The notes under the pieces are model-generated. The model saw only the letters and a list, made by a program, of their open reading frames with translations. It was not told the origin of the DNA and did not search any database. From assembly GCA_041164825.1 (NCBI GenBank), contig JBEAOO010000288.1, positions 1 through 59,025 on the forward strand: a stretch of DNA of 59,025 bases. The letters run 5' to 3'. The DNA is from JBEAOO01 sp041164825. GTDB taxonomy: Bacteria; Pseudomonadota; Gammaproteobacteria; Burkholderiales; Burkholderiaceae_C. Shown here one piece after another: positions 1 to 7,222 of this stretch. The position numbers were made by a program, and so were the translations under genes. The number at the start of each line of letters is the position of its first letter. The stretch's first letter is position 1.

Positions 1-225
1 CATGTGGCTGGCAAGGTTCGCATGATGGCCGACGGCAGTGCGGCCTTCACGCAGTCGACCGGCCTGGTGCTCGACCTCACCGCCAAGGGCATGGGTGTGC
101 GCTCGCAGCGCTACTCGATGCTGGTGGTCGATGGCGTCGTGACGACGCTGAATATCGAGGCGGGTGGCAAGTTTGAGGTGAGCGACGCCGCAACCTTGCT
201 CGCGCAGGCGCAGGCCGCTGCGTGA
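1..225 (+). CDS. Peroxiredoxin, C-terminal part (cut by window start)
   Basis: The open frame enters from the left edge and ends at a TGA at 223-225, leaving about 74 codons. The residues (GMGVRSQRYSMLVVDGVV, then LNIEAGGKFEVSDA) match the C-terminal part of Prx5/AhpC-TSA-type peroxiredoxins, thiol enzymes that reduce hydrogen peroxide and organic peroxides in the cytoplasm. The catalytic cysteine lies outside the window, so activity cannot be judged. A GTG at position 4 is internal to the frame and is not a real start. A hairpin follows, and the next gene is rplN. The peroxiredoxin therefore occupies the place where an S10-operon gene (rpsQ) is often found. Confidence 0.85.
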   Translation, partial: HVAGKVRMMADGSAAFTQSTGLVLDLTAKGMGVRSQRYSMLVVDGVVTTLNIEAGGKFEVSDAATLLAQAQAAA

Positions 226-238
226 TGGTACGGACGCT

Positions 239-312
239 GGCGCGGCTCTGGCTTGCCGCGCCGCTTGCTCGAAGGATTTGATGGCAGCGGCGTCGCTGCC
301 GCGCCTTCTTTC
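239..312 (+). terminator. Two hairpins downstream of the peroxiredoxin gene
   Basis: Two perfect inverted repeats follow the stop codon. The first has an 8-bp stem, GGCGCGGC/GCCGCGCC (239-246 with 255-262). The second has a 7-bp stem, GGCAGCG/CGCTGCC (283-289 with 294-300), followed by a pyrimidine-rich tail containing CTTCTTT. The second resembles a weak rho-independent terminator. The lack of a long T run keeps confidence low. Confidence 0.4.
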
Positions 313-333
313 AACAATCTGTGGTGGCAACGC

Positions 334-363
334 TTGACACGCGGGCCGCAACAGATGCACAAT
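334..363 (+). promoter_or_regulatory. Candidate sigma-70 promoter for rplN and the spc operon
   Basis: A perfect -35 box TTGACA (334-339) is followed after 18 bases by CACAAT (358-363), a 4/6 match to the -10 consensus. Transcription would start near 370, giving a leader of about 154 bases before the rplN ATG. It lies after the peroxiredoxin terminator-like hairpins, as expected for an independent promoter of the ribosomal genes. Confidence 0.55.
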
Positions 364-463
364 CTAAAGCTTCGCCGGAATTTGACTCTGTTGGCACTGG
401 ATGCTGCAGGGTGATTTCGGTTCCGCCCAAACGGCAAGCTGCATCACGCGGTGAGCTGACGGG

Positions 464-511
464 CCCAAGACTGCTTGCTTGGGGTGCCTTCGGTGCTTCT
501 TGTGGGACAAG
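464..511 (+). promoter_or_regulatory. Structured leader upstream of rplN
   Basis: Two inverted repeats sit just before the rplN start: CCCAAG/CTTGGG (464-469 with 478-483) and CTTGT/ACAAG (499-503 with 507-511). The second ends next to the G-rich Shine-Dalgarno region (512-518). Ribosomal protein operons often carry leader structures for autogenous control. That role here is inference from position only. Confidence 0.3.
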
Positions 512-523
512 TTGGGGACAGAC

Positions 524-892
524 ATGATTCAAATGCAATCGCGACTCGACGTCGCGGACAACACTGGCGCTAAGTCCGTCATGTGCATCAAGGTGCTGGG
601 CGGCTCCAAGCGTCGCTATGCCGGCATCGGTGATGTGATCAAGGTCAGCATCAAAGAGGCTGCGCCGCGTGGTCGCGTCAAAAAGGGCGAGGTCTACAGC
701 GCCGTGGTGGTTCGCACCGCCAAGGGCGTGCGTCGTCAAGATGGCTCGCTGGTGAAGTTCGACGGCAATGCCGCCGTGCTGCTGAACGCCAAGCTTGAGC
801 CCATCGGCACCCGCATCTTTGGCCCGGTCACTCGTGAATTGCGCACCGAGCGCTTCATGAAGATCGTGTCGCTGGCGCCTGAAGTTCTTTAA
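524..892 (+). CDS. rplN: 50S ribosomal protein L14
   Basis: The 122-residue product begins MIQMQSRLDVADNTGAK, the hallmark start of L14, and has the family's usual length. L14 is a universal protein of the large subunit that binds 23S rRNA and helps form an intersubunit bridge. An in-frame ATG at 479 would add 15 residues not found in the family, so the ATG at 524, preceded by a GGGG-type ribosome binding site, is chosen. It is the first gene of the spc operon here and is followed 23 bases later by rplX. Upstream is a peroxiredoxin gene rather than rpsQ. Confidence 0.98.
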   Translation: MIQMQSRLDVADNTGAKSVMCIKVLGGSKRRYAGIGDVIKVSIKEAAPRGRVKKGEVYSAVVVRTAKGVRRQDGSLVKFDGNAAVLLNAKLEPIGTRIFGPVTRELRTERFMKIVSLAPEVL

Positions 893-915
893 TCGACGCG
901 CTGTAAGGACAGGCC

Positions 916-1233
916 ATGAACAAGATTCGCAAGGGCGACCAGGTCATCGTGTTGACCGGCCGCGACAAGGGCAAGCGTGGCGCGGTGGCGCAACGCGTGG
1001 ACGATTCTCATCTGCTGGTTGACGGCGTGAACGTGGTTAAAAAGCACGTCAAGCCGAACCCGATGAAGGGCACCACTGGCGGTGTGGTTGACAAGACCCT
1101 GCCGATCCACCAATCCAACATCGCTATCTTCAATGCCGTTTCCGGCAAGGCTGATCGCGTGGGCATCAAGTTGCTCGCTGACGGCAAAAAAGTCCGCGTG
1201 TACAAGTCCACCGGCGAAGAAATCAAGGCGTAA
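916..1233 (+). CDS. rplX: 50S ribosomal protein L24
   Basis: The 105-residue protein has an N-terminal KOW motif (KGDQVIVLTGRDKGKRG, about residues 6-22) diagnostic of L24. L24 is an early assembly protein that binds the 5' part of 23S rRNA and sits near the polypeptide exit. The start at 916 follows an AAGGAC ribosome binding site. The order rplN-rplX-rplE is standard for the spc operon, and the next gene starts 9 bases after the stop. Confidence 0.98.
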   Translation: MNKIRKGDQVIVLTGRDKGKRGAVAQRVDDSHLLVDGVNVVKKHVKPNPMKGTTGGVVDKTLPIHQSNIAIFNAVSGKADRVGIKLLADGKKVRVYKSTGEEIKA

Positions 1234-1242
1234 GAGGCAACC

Positions 1243-1782
1243 ATGGCTCGTTTGCAAGCGATTTACCGCGACAAAGTTGCGCCGGACCTGGTGGCCAAGT
1301 TTGGCTACAAGTCGTCCATGGAAGTGCCCCGCATCACCAAGATCACCCTGAACATGGGTGTCAGTGAAGCCGTCTCCGACAAGAAGGTCATGGAACACGC
1401 CGTGAGCGACCTGACCAAGATCGCAGGCCAAAAGCCCGTGGTCACCAAGTCGAAGAAGGCCATTGCCGGTTTCAAGATCCGTGACGGTGTGCCGATTGGC
1501 TGCATGGTCACGCTGCGTGGCGTTCAGATGTATGAATTCCTGGACCGTTTTGTCACCGTCGCGCTGCCGCGCGTTCGTGACTTCCGCGGCATCTCGGGTC
1601 GTTCGTTCGATGGCCGTGGCAACTACAACATCGGTGTCAAAGAGCAGATCATCTTCCCTGAGATCGAGTACGACAAGGTTGATGCGCTGCGTGGTCTGAA
1701 CATCAGCATCACGACCACCGCGAAGACGGACGACGAGGCCAAGGCCTTGCTCGCTGCCTTCAAATTCCCGTTCAAGAACTGA
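1243..1782 (+). CDS. rplE: 50S ribosomal protein L5
   Basis: The 179-residue product matches L5 in length and sequence, including the motif KITLNMGVSEA near residue 29 and the C-terminal FKFPF ending. L5 binds 5S rRNA in the central protuberance of the large subunit and contacts the P-site tRNA. In E. coli the S8 repressor binds the mRNA near this gene's start; no such site was identified here by eye. It lies tightly between rplX and rpsN. Confidence 0.98.
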   Translation: MARLQAIYRDKVAPDLVAKFGYKSSMEVPRITKITLNMGVSEAVSDKKVMEHAVSDLTKIAGQKPVVTKSKKAIAGFKIRDGVPIGCMVTLRGVQMYEFLDRFVTVALPRVRDFRGISGRSFDGRGNYNIGVKEQIIFPEIEYDKVDALRGLNISITTTAKTDDEAKALLAAFKFPFKN

Positions 1783-1792
1783 GGCGCGGCCC

Positions 1793-2098
1793 ATGGCTAA
1801 AACTTCCCTCATTCAACGCGAACTCAAGCGCACCCAGTTGGTTGCCAAGTACGCCAAGAAGTACAACGAGCTCAAGGGCATTGCCAACGACGCCAAGAAG
1901 TCCGACGAAGAGCGCTACGCCGCTCGCCTCGAACTGCAAAAGCTGCCGCGCAACGCTTACCCGACCCGCCAGCGTAACCGCTGCGAGCTGACTGGTCGCC
2001 CCCGTGGCACCTTCCGTCAGTTCGGTCTGGGCCGCAACAAGATCCGCGAACTGGCCTTCAAGGGCGACATCCCCGGTGTCGTCAAGGCCAGCTGGTAA
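1793..2098 (+). CDS. rpsN: 30S ribosomal protein S14, zinc-free type
   Basis: The 101-residue protein has the S14 core (RNRCELTGRPRG, then RDEL-like IRELAFKGDIPGV). It carries a single cysteine and no CxxC pairs, so it is the long zinc-independent form. S14 helps assemble the head of the small subunit. It is placed between rplE and rpsH as in other spc operons. The ATG at 1793 follows the rplE stop by 10 bases. Confidence 0.97.
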   Translation: MAKTSLIQRELKRTQLVAKYAKKYNELKGIANDAKKSDEERYAARLELQKLPRNAYPTRQRNRCELTGRPRGTFRQFGLGRNKIRELAFKGDIPGVVKASW

Positions 2099-2122
2099 TC
2101 GGCACGATCAGGAGATATTCCA

Positions 2123-2518
2123 ATGAGCATGAGTGATCCTATCGCCGATATGCTGACCCGCATTCGCAACGCCCAGATGGTGCAAAAGCCCACTGTGTCG
2201 ATGCCTGCGTCGAAGCTCAAAGTCGCGATCGCACAAGTCCTGAAGGACGAAGGTTATGTTGACGGTTTCGCCATCCGTGGTGAAGCCGGCAAGCCGCAAC
2301 TCGAAGTCGCGCTGAAGTACTACGCCGGCAAGGCCGTCATCGCGCACATTGAGCGCGTCAGCCGTCCGGGTCTGCGCATTTACAAGGGCCGTCACGACAT
2401 CCCTCAGGTCATGAATGGCCTGGGTGTCGCGATCGTGACCACGCCCAAGGGCGTGATGACCGACCGCAAAGCTCGCCAAGCCGGTATCGGCGGCGAAGTT
2501 CTTTGCTACGTCGCCTAA
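2123..2518 (+). CDS. rpsH: 30S ribosomal protein S8
   Basis: The 131-residue protein starts MSMSDPIADMLTRIRNAQ and ends GGEVLCYVA, both characteristic of S8. S8 binds the central domain of 16S rRNA early in assembly. In E. coli it is also the translational repressor of the spc operon. The start at 2123 is preceded by an AGGAGA ribosome binding site. Confidence 0.98.
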   Translation: MSMSDPIADMLTRIRNAQMVQKPTVSMPASKLKVAIAQVLKDEGYVDGFAIRGEAGKPQLEVALKYYAGKAVIAHIERVSRPGLRIYKGRHDIPQVMNGLGVAIVTTPKGVMTDRKARQAGIGGEVLCYVA

Positions 2519-2534
2519 GGGAAGGAGCAGCGTT

Positions 2535-3068
2535 ATGTCCCGCGTAGGAAAAATGCCGATCGCCGTCCCGCAAGGTGTGGATGTGTCGATCAATGCCGAG
2601 CAGATCAGCGTCAAGGGCGCTCTGGGCACGCTGGTGCGTCCCGTGAGCCCGCTGGTCACGGTGACGAGCGAAGCCGGTTCGCTCAAGTTTGTGCCGACCA
2701 ACGACAGCGTTGAAGCTGACGCCATGTCCGGTACCTACCGTGCGCTGGTGGCCAACATGGTCAACGGCGTGAGCAAGGGCTTCGAAAAGAAGTTGAACCT
2801 GGTGGGCGTGGGCTTCCGTGCCGCCGCCGCCGGCAGCAAGCTCAACCTGCAAATCGGGTTCTCGCACCCGGTGTCGAAAGACATGCCGCAAGGCGTGCAG
2901 GTGGCTTGCCCGACCCAAACCGAAATCGTGATCAAGGGCTCTGACCGTCAGGTCGTGGGCCAGATCGCCGCCGAGGTCCGTGCGATCCGTCCTCCTGAGC
3001 CTTACAAGGGCAAGGGCATCCGTTATTCGGATGAAAAGGTCACGATCAAAGAGACCAAGAAGAAGTAA
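2535..3068 (+). CDS. rplF: 50S ribosomal protein L6
   Basis: The 177-residue protein begins MSRVGKMPIAVPQGV and contains the C-terminal L6 signature (PPEPYKGKGIRYSDE). L6 has two related domains and binds 23S rRNA near the factor-binding site. An AAGGAG ribosome binding site precedes the ATG. It is flanked by rpsH and rplR, the standard order. Confidence 0.98.
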   Translation: MSRVGKMPIAVPQGVDVSINAEQISVKGALGTLVRPVSPLVTVTSEAGSLKFVPTNDSVEADAMSGTYRALVANMVNGVSKGFEKKLNLVGVGFRAAAAGSKLNLQIGFSHPVSKDMPQGVQVACPTQTEIVIKGSDRQVVGQIAAEVRAIRPPEPYKGKGIRYSDEKVTIKETKKK

Positions 3069-3080
3069 GGAGCGACGACC

Positions 3081-3449
3081 ATGTCACTGAACAAAAAAGA
3101 TCAGCGCATCCGCCGCTCCCGCCAGACCCGTGCCCGCATTGCGGTGCAACGTGTCGCGCGTCTGACGGTGTTCCGTTCGAACCTGCACATCTACGCCAGC
3201 GTCATCTCCGACGACGGCGCCCGTGTGTTGGCCACCGCCTCGACCGCAGAAGCCGATGTCCGCAAGGAACTCGGCGCTGTGGGCAAGGGTGGCAACGTGA
3301 ACGCCGCCCAACTCATTGGCAAGCGCATCGCTGAGAAGGCCAAGGCCGCCGGCGTTGAAAAAGTGGCCTTCGATCGCGCTGGTTTCGCGTACCACGGCCG
3401 CATCAAGGCCCTGGCCGACGCAGCCCGCGAAGCCGGCCTGCAGTTCTAA
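3081..3449 (+). CDS. rplR: 50S ribosomal protein L18
   Basis: The 122-residue basic protein has an N-terminal arginine-rich tail followed by the L18 core (RLTVFRSNLHIYA, and a C-terminal FDRAGFAYHGRIKALADAAR). L18 binds 5S rRNA together with L5 and L25 and carries it to the large subunit. It lies 12 bases after rplF, and AAGGAG precedes its start. Confidence 0.98.
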   Translation: MSLNKKDQRIRRSRQTRARIAVQRVARLTVFRSNLHIYASVISDDGARVLATASTAEADVRKELGAVGKGGNVNAAQLIGKRIAEKAKAAGVEKVAFDRAGFAYHGRIKALADAAREAGLQF

Positions 3450-3476
3450 GCCTCAGAGCGACGAAGGAATTCGAAA

Positions 3477-3995
3477 ATGGCAAAGTTTCAACCTCGCGCG
3501 CCTTCCGAAGGCAATGACGACGGTCTGAAGGAAAAGATGATCTCGGTCAACCGCGTCACCAAGGTGGTGAAGGGCGGCCGAATCCTCGGTTTCGCAGCAC
3601 TGACCGTGGTCGGCGACGGCGATGGCCGCATCGGCATGGGCAAGGGCAAGTCGAAAGAAGTGCCCGTGGCCATTCAAAAGGCCATGGAATCGGCCCGCCG
3701 CAACATGATCAAGGTCAGCCTGAAGAGTGGCACCATCCAGCACAAGGTGGTGGGTGAGCACGGCGCTTCGCGTGTTCTGATGGCGCCGGCTGCGGCCGGT
3801 ACCGGCATCATCGCCGGCGGCCCGATGCGCGCTGTGTTCGAGGTGCTGGGCGTGACCGACATCGTGGCCAAGAGCCTCGGTTCGACCAACCCCTACAACC
3901 TGGTTCGCGCCACGCTGGACGCCCTCAAGCACACCAGCGCTCCGTCGGAAATCGCTGCCAAGCGCGGCCTGACCGTCGAGCAGCTGTTCAACTGA
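3477..3995 (+). CDS. rpsE: 30S ribosomal protein S5
   Basis: The 172-residue protein shows the S5 double-stranded RNA-binding segment (VTKVVKGGRILGF) and the C-terminal domain with VRATLDALK. S5 acts at the mRNA entry channel and influences decoding accuracy. Start and length agree with the family. Its neighbours are rplR and rpmD. Confidence 0.98.
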   Translation: MAKFQPRAPSEGNDDGLKEKMISVNRVTKVVKGGRILGFAALTVVGDGDGRIGMGKGKSKEVPVAIQKAMESARRNMIKVSLKSGTIQHKVVGEHGASRVLMAPAAAGTGIIAGGPMRAVFEVLGVTDIVAKSLGSTNPYNLVRATLDALKHTSAPSEIAAKRGLTVEQLFN

Positions 3996-4014
3996 ACGGC
4001 CGCGGAGTACACAC

Positions 4015-4197
4015 ATGACTGACAAGAAAACCGTCAAGATCAAGCTTGTTCGCAGCATCAACGGCACGCGTGAGTCCCACCGTGCCACGGTGCGCGGCCT
4101 GGGTCTGCGCAAGTTGAACAGCGAATCGGTGTTGGAAGACACCCCCTCCGTGCGCGGCATGATCACCAAGGTCCAGTACCTGGTGAAGGTGCTCTGA
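4015..4197 (+). CDS. rpmD: 50S ribosomal protein L30
   Basis: This 60-residue protein (VKIKLVRSINGTRESHRATVRGLGLRK region) matches bacterial L30 in length and motifs. L30 is a small protein on the surface of the large subunit. Its place between rpsE and rplO confirms the call. Confidence 0.97.
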   Translation: MTDKKTVKIKLVRSINGTRESHRATVRGLGLRKLNSESVLEDTPSVRGMITKVQYLVKVL

Positions 4198-4220
4198 GCA
4201 CGTCAGGCAGAGGAAACATC

Positions 4221-4652
4221 ATGGAACTCAATACCATCAAGCCGGCTGGCGGCGCGAAGCACTACAAGCGTCGCGTGGGCCGTGGCATTGGCTCTGGCCT
4301 GGGCAAGACCGCAGGTCGTGGCCACAAGGGTCAGAAGTCGCGCACCGGTGGCTACCACAAGGTGGGCTTCGAAGGCGGTCAAATGCCTTTGCAGCGTCGC
4401 CTGCCCAAGCGTGGTTTCAAGTCGGCTTCGTTGAAGTACAACGCTGAAATCACTCTGGCTGACCTCGAGCTGTTTGGCGTCGAAGAAATCGACGTCCTGG
4501 CGCTCAAGCAAGCTGGTCTCGTGGCCCAGATCGCCAAGGTGATCAAGGTCATCAAGACCGGCGAGCTGACCAAGAAGGTTGTGCTCAAAGGCATTGGTGC
4601 CACCGCAGGTGCCAAGGCTGCCATCGAAGCCGCTGGCGGCTCGCTGGCCTGA
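4221..4652 (+). CDS. rplO: 50S ribosomal protein L15
   Basis: The 143-residue protein has the glycine- and arginine-rich N-terminal extension typical of L15 (KRRVGRGIGSGLGKTAGRGHKG) and the C-terminal core ending in EAAGGSLA. L15 is a late assembly protein that threads its extension into 23S rRNA. It is the last ribosomal gene before secY. Confidence 0.98.
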   Translation: MELNTIKPAGGAKHYKRRVGRGIGSGLGKTAGRGHKGQKSRTGGYHKVGFEGGQMPLQRRLPKRGFKSASLKYNAEITLADLELFGVEEIDVLALKQAGLVAQIAKVIKVIKTGELTKKVVLKGIGATAGAKAAIEAAGGSLA

Positions 4653-4680
4653 TCACTGACACTCGGCGAAAGCACGTTCA

Positions 4681-5991
4681 GTGGCAACCAACGCGAATCA
4701 ACTGGCCAAGAGCGGCAAGTTCGGTGACCTGCGTCGCCGGCTGACGTTCTTGCTGTTGGCGCTGGTGGTGTATCGCATCGGTGCGCACATCCCTGTGCCC
4801 GGTATCGATCCCAACCAGCTGCAACAGCTCTTCAAGGGTCAGCAGGGCGGTATCCTGAGTCTGTTCAACATGTTCTCGGGCGGGGCGCTCTCGCGCTTCA
4901 CCGTGTTCGCGTTGGGCATCATGCCGTACATCTCTGCGTCGATCATCATGCAACTGATGACCTACGTGGTGCCCTCGTTGGAGTCGCTCAAGAAAGAGGG
5001 CGAGGCCGGACGGCGCAAGGTAACCCAGTACACGCGTTATGGCGCTCTGGGCCTCGCGCTGTTCCAGTCTGCTGGCATTGCGCTGGCACTTGAAGGCTCC
5101 CAAGGCTTGGTCATCAACCCCGGTTTCGGCTTCCGCCTGACTGCGGTGGTCAGCTTGGTGGCCGGCACGATGTTCCTGATGTGGCTGGGTGAGCAGATCA
5201 CCGAGCGCGGGCTGGGCAACGGCATCTCGATCTTGATTTTCTCTGGCATTGCAGCGGGTTTGCCCAATGCGGTCGGTGGACTTCTCGAACTCGTGCGTAC
5301 CGGTGCGATGAGCATTTTGGTGTCGCTCTTCATCTTGGTGTTGGTGTTCGGGGTGACGTTTGCGGTCGTGTTCGTGGAGCGCGGCCAGCGCAAGATCCTC
5401 GTCAACTATGCGAAGCGGCAAGTGGGCAACAAGGTGTACGGCGGACAATCGTCGCACCTGCCCCTGAAGCTGAACATGGCTGGTGTGATCCCCCCGATCT
5501 TCGCCTCGTCGATCATCTTGCTGCCGGCCACGGTGGTGGGTTGGTTTGCAACCGGTGACGGCATGCGTTGGTTGAAGGACATTGCCGGTCTGCTGTCCCC
5601 TGGCCAGCCGATCTACGTGATGCTCTATGCGGCTGCGGTGATCTTCTTCTGCTTCTTCTACACGGCGTTGGTGTTCAACAGCCGCGAGACGGCAGACAAC
5701 CTGAAGAAGAGCGGTGCGTTCATTCCCGGGATTCGTCCTGGTGAGCAGACGGCCCGCCACATCGACCGCATTCTGTCGAGGCTGACCCTGGCTGGCGCGA
5801 TCTACATCACCTTGGTGTGCTTGCTGCCCGAGTTTCTGGTTCTGAAATACAACGTGCCGTTCTACTTCGGTGGCACCTCGTTGTTGATCATCGTGGTGGT
5901 CACCATGGACTTCTGGGCGCAAGTTCAGAGCTACGTGATGAGCCAACAGTACGAGTCGCTGCTGAAGAAGGCTAACTTCAAAGCAGGCTGA
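4681..5991 (+). CDS. secY: Sec translocase channel subunit SecY
   Basis: The 436-residue membrane protein has the hydrophobic pattern of ten transmembrane helices. Recognisable SecY motifs are the N-terminal FGDLRRRLTFLL, the plug-region PGIDPNQL, and the cytoplasmic loop ending in IPGIRPGEQT. SecY forms the protein-conducting pore of SecYEG in the inner membrane, driven by SecA and helped by SecDF-YajC, whose genes lie at 20004-23427. The start is a GTG at 4681; the following residues match family N-termini, although the ribosome binding site is weak. infA is not found between secY and rpmJ. Confidence 0.98.
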   Translation: MATNANQLAKSGKFGDLRRRLTFLLLALVVYRIGAHIPVPGIDPNQLQQLFKGQQGGILSLFNMFSGGALSRFTVFALGIMPYISASIIMQLMTYVVPSLESLKKEGEAGRRKVTQYTRYGALGLALFQSAGIALALEGSQGLVINPGFGFRLTAVVSLVAGTMFLMWLGEQITERGLGNGISILIFSGIAAGLPNAVGGLLELVRTGAMSILVSLFILVLVFGVTFAVVFVERGQRKILVNYAKRQVGNKVYGGQSSHLPLKLNMAGVIPPIFASSIILLPATVVGWFATGDGMRWLKDIAGLLSPGQPIYVMLYAAAVIFFCFFYTALVFNSRETADNLKKSGAFIPGIRPGEQTARHIDRILSRLTLAGAIYITLVCLLPEFLVLKYNVPFYFGGTSLLIIVVVTMDFWAQVQSYVMSQQYESLLKKANFKAG

Positions 5992-6010
5992 CCGGCTGAT
6001 ATCTGAGTCC

Positions 6011-6032
6011 GGCCTGGGCGGTTGCCCGGGCC
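6011..6032 (+). promoter_or_regulatory. Hairpin in the secY-rpmJ spacer
   Basis: GGCCTGGGC (6011-6019) and GCCCGGGCC (6024-6032) form a 9-bp stem with one T-G wobble and a 4-base loop. No T run follows, so it is not a standard terminator. A second small stem, CCCC/GGGG, lies near 6089-6098 just before the rpmJ ribosome binding site. A role in RNA processing or in coupling the spc and alpha operons is possible but unproven. Confidence 0.35.
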
Positions 6033-6112
6033 AAGTGGAACCCCGAAGCGTCAACGCGTACGTGGACTGGTTGTTGAGCGTGAATTGACCCCGAGGGGTT
6101 CAGGAGAAAAGA

Positions 6113-6226
6113 ATGAAAGTTGCAGCATCGGTAAAGAAGATGTGCCGGAATTGCAAGATCATCCGTCGCAAGGGCGTCGTGCGTGTGATCTGCACCGATC
6201 CGCGTCACAAACAACGTCAGGGCTAA
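6113..6226 (+). CDS. rpmJ: 50S ribosomal protein L36
   Basis: A 37-codon frame starts at ATG 6113 after an AGGAG ribosome binding site (6102-6106) and ends with TAA. The product begins MKVAASVKKMCRNCK and ends RHKQRQG, the classic L36 sequence. Cys11, Cys14, Cys27 and His32 form the zinc ribbon, so this is the zinc-binding form. L36 sits deep in the large subunit. Its place between secY and rpsM is conserved. Confidence 0.97.
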   Translation: MKVAASVKKMCRNCKIIRRKGVVRVICTDPRHKQRQG

Positions 6227-6262
6227 GCCCTAGAACGACGACAAGCGAATTAGAGGACGCAC

Positions 6263-6628
6263 ATGGCACGCATTGCTGGTATCAACATTCCGCCCCATAA
6301 GCACACCGAGATCGGTCTGACCGCCATCTACGGGATTGGCCGCACCACCGCGCAGAAAATCTGCACGACTGCTGGCGTTCCGTTCGATCGCAAGGTCAAA
6401 GACCTGACCGATGGCGATCTGGAAAAGATCCGTGACGAAATCGGCCGCATGACGATCGAAGGCGATCTGCGCCGTGAGATGTCGATCAACATCAAGCGCC
6501 TGATGGACTTGGGTTGCTATCGCGGTTTCCGTCACCGCCGTGGCCTGCCGGTTCGCGGCCAACGCACCAAGACGAATGCCCGCACCCGCAAGGGTCCGCG
6601 CAAGTCCGGCGCGCTGGTCAAGAAGTGA
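6263..6628 (+). CDS. rpsM: 30S ribosomal protein S13
   Basis: The 121-residue protein starts MARIAGINIPPHKHTEIGL and contains GLPVRGQRTKTNARTRKGPRK, the S13 signature region. S13 is in the head of the small subunit and contacts both the large subunit and P-site tRNA. An AGAGGA-type ribosome binding site precedes the start. It opens the set of alpha-operon genes. Confidence 0.98.
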   Translation: MARIAGINIPPHKHTEIGLTAIYGIGRTTAQKICTTAGVPFDRKVKDLTDGDLEKIRDEIGRMTIEGDLRREMSINIKRLMDLGCYRGFRHRRGLPVRGQRTKTNARTRKGPRKSGALVKK

Positions 6629-6660
6629 TCCGCGGCTGCAACGATTGAGAGAAGGTCAAT

Positions 6661-7062
6661 ATGGCTAAAGCACCGAATACTGCCGCGCAACGTGTGCGCA
6701 AGAAGGCACGCAAGAACGTTGCGGACGGCATTGCGCACGTCCACGCTTCGTTCAACAACACGATCATCACGATCACTGACCGCCAAGGCGGCGCCCTGTC
6801 TTGGGCGTCCAGTGGTGGCCAGGGCTTCAAGGGCTCGCGCAAGTCGACCCCTTTCGCTGCGCAGGTCGCCGCTGAAGTCGCCGGTCGTGCTGCTCAGGAA
6901 CAAGGCATCAAGAACCTGGACGTGCGGATCAAGGGCCCAGGCCCTGGCCGTGAGTCTTCGGTGCGTGCCCTGGCTTCGCTGGGCATCCGCATTAATCTGA
7001 TCTCCGACGTGACGCCGGTGCCGCACAACGGCTGCCGTCCGCAGAAGCGTCGTCGCATCTGA
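6661..7062 (+). CDS. rpsK: 30S ribosomal protein S11
   Basis: The 133-residue protein has the S11 motifs HVHASFNNTIITITD and the C-terminal ISDVTPVPHNGCRPQKRRRI. S11 lies on the platform of the small subunit near the mRNA exit. It follows rpsM by 32 bases. A 160-base spacer with a strong hairpin separates it from rpsD. Confidence 0.98.
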   Translation: MAKAPNTAAQRVRKKARKNVADGIAHVHASFNNTIITITDRQGGALSWASSGGQGFKGSRKSTPFAAQVAAEVAGRAAQEQGIKNLDVRIKGPGPGRESSVRALASLGIRINLISDVTPVPHNGCRPQKRRRI

Positions 7063-7078
7063 TTTTGGTTTGACCGTT

Positions 7079-7109
7079 CGCCGGCGGGCACGCAAGTGCC
7101 GCGCCGGCG
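7079..7109 (+). promoter_or_regulatory. GNRA-capped hairpin between rpsK and rpsD
   Basis: An outer 7-bp stem CGCCGGC/GCCGGCG (7079-7085 with 7103-7109) and an inner 5-bp stem GGCAC/GTGCC (7087-7091 with 7096-7100) are joined by a small internal loop. The hairpin is closed by a GCAA tetraloop, a stable GNRA loop. The tail (TCTTCCGTT) is not a T run. S4, the product of the next gene, is the autogenous repressor of the alpha operon in E. coli, so this is a candidate target. That link is inference. Confidence 0.35.
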
Positions 7110-7222
7110 TCTTCCGTTGAGGCCGCCGGCCTCAGCAGCGCACCGTCTGAGCGACCATAACAACACCCGCCAGACTCGCGTGAAGCCGCCGCGCTTTGCG
7201 TCAGATTGAACAAGGACATCAA

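Noticed and set aside
4678..6054. Long open frame antisense to secY (458 codons)
   Set aside because: Its residues are mostly His, Gln, Arg and Asp, as expected from the complement of membrane-protein codons. It has no motif, and it lies fully opposite a certain gene.
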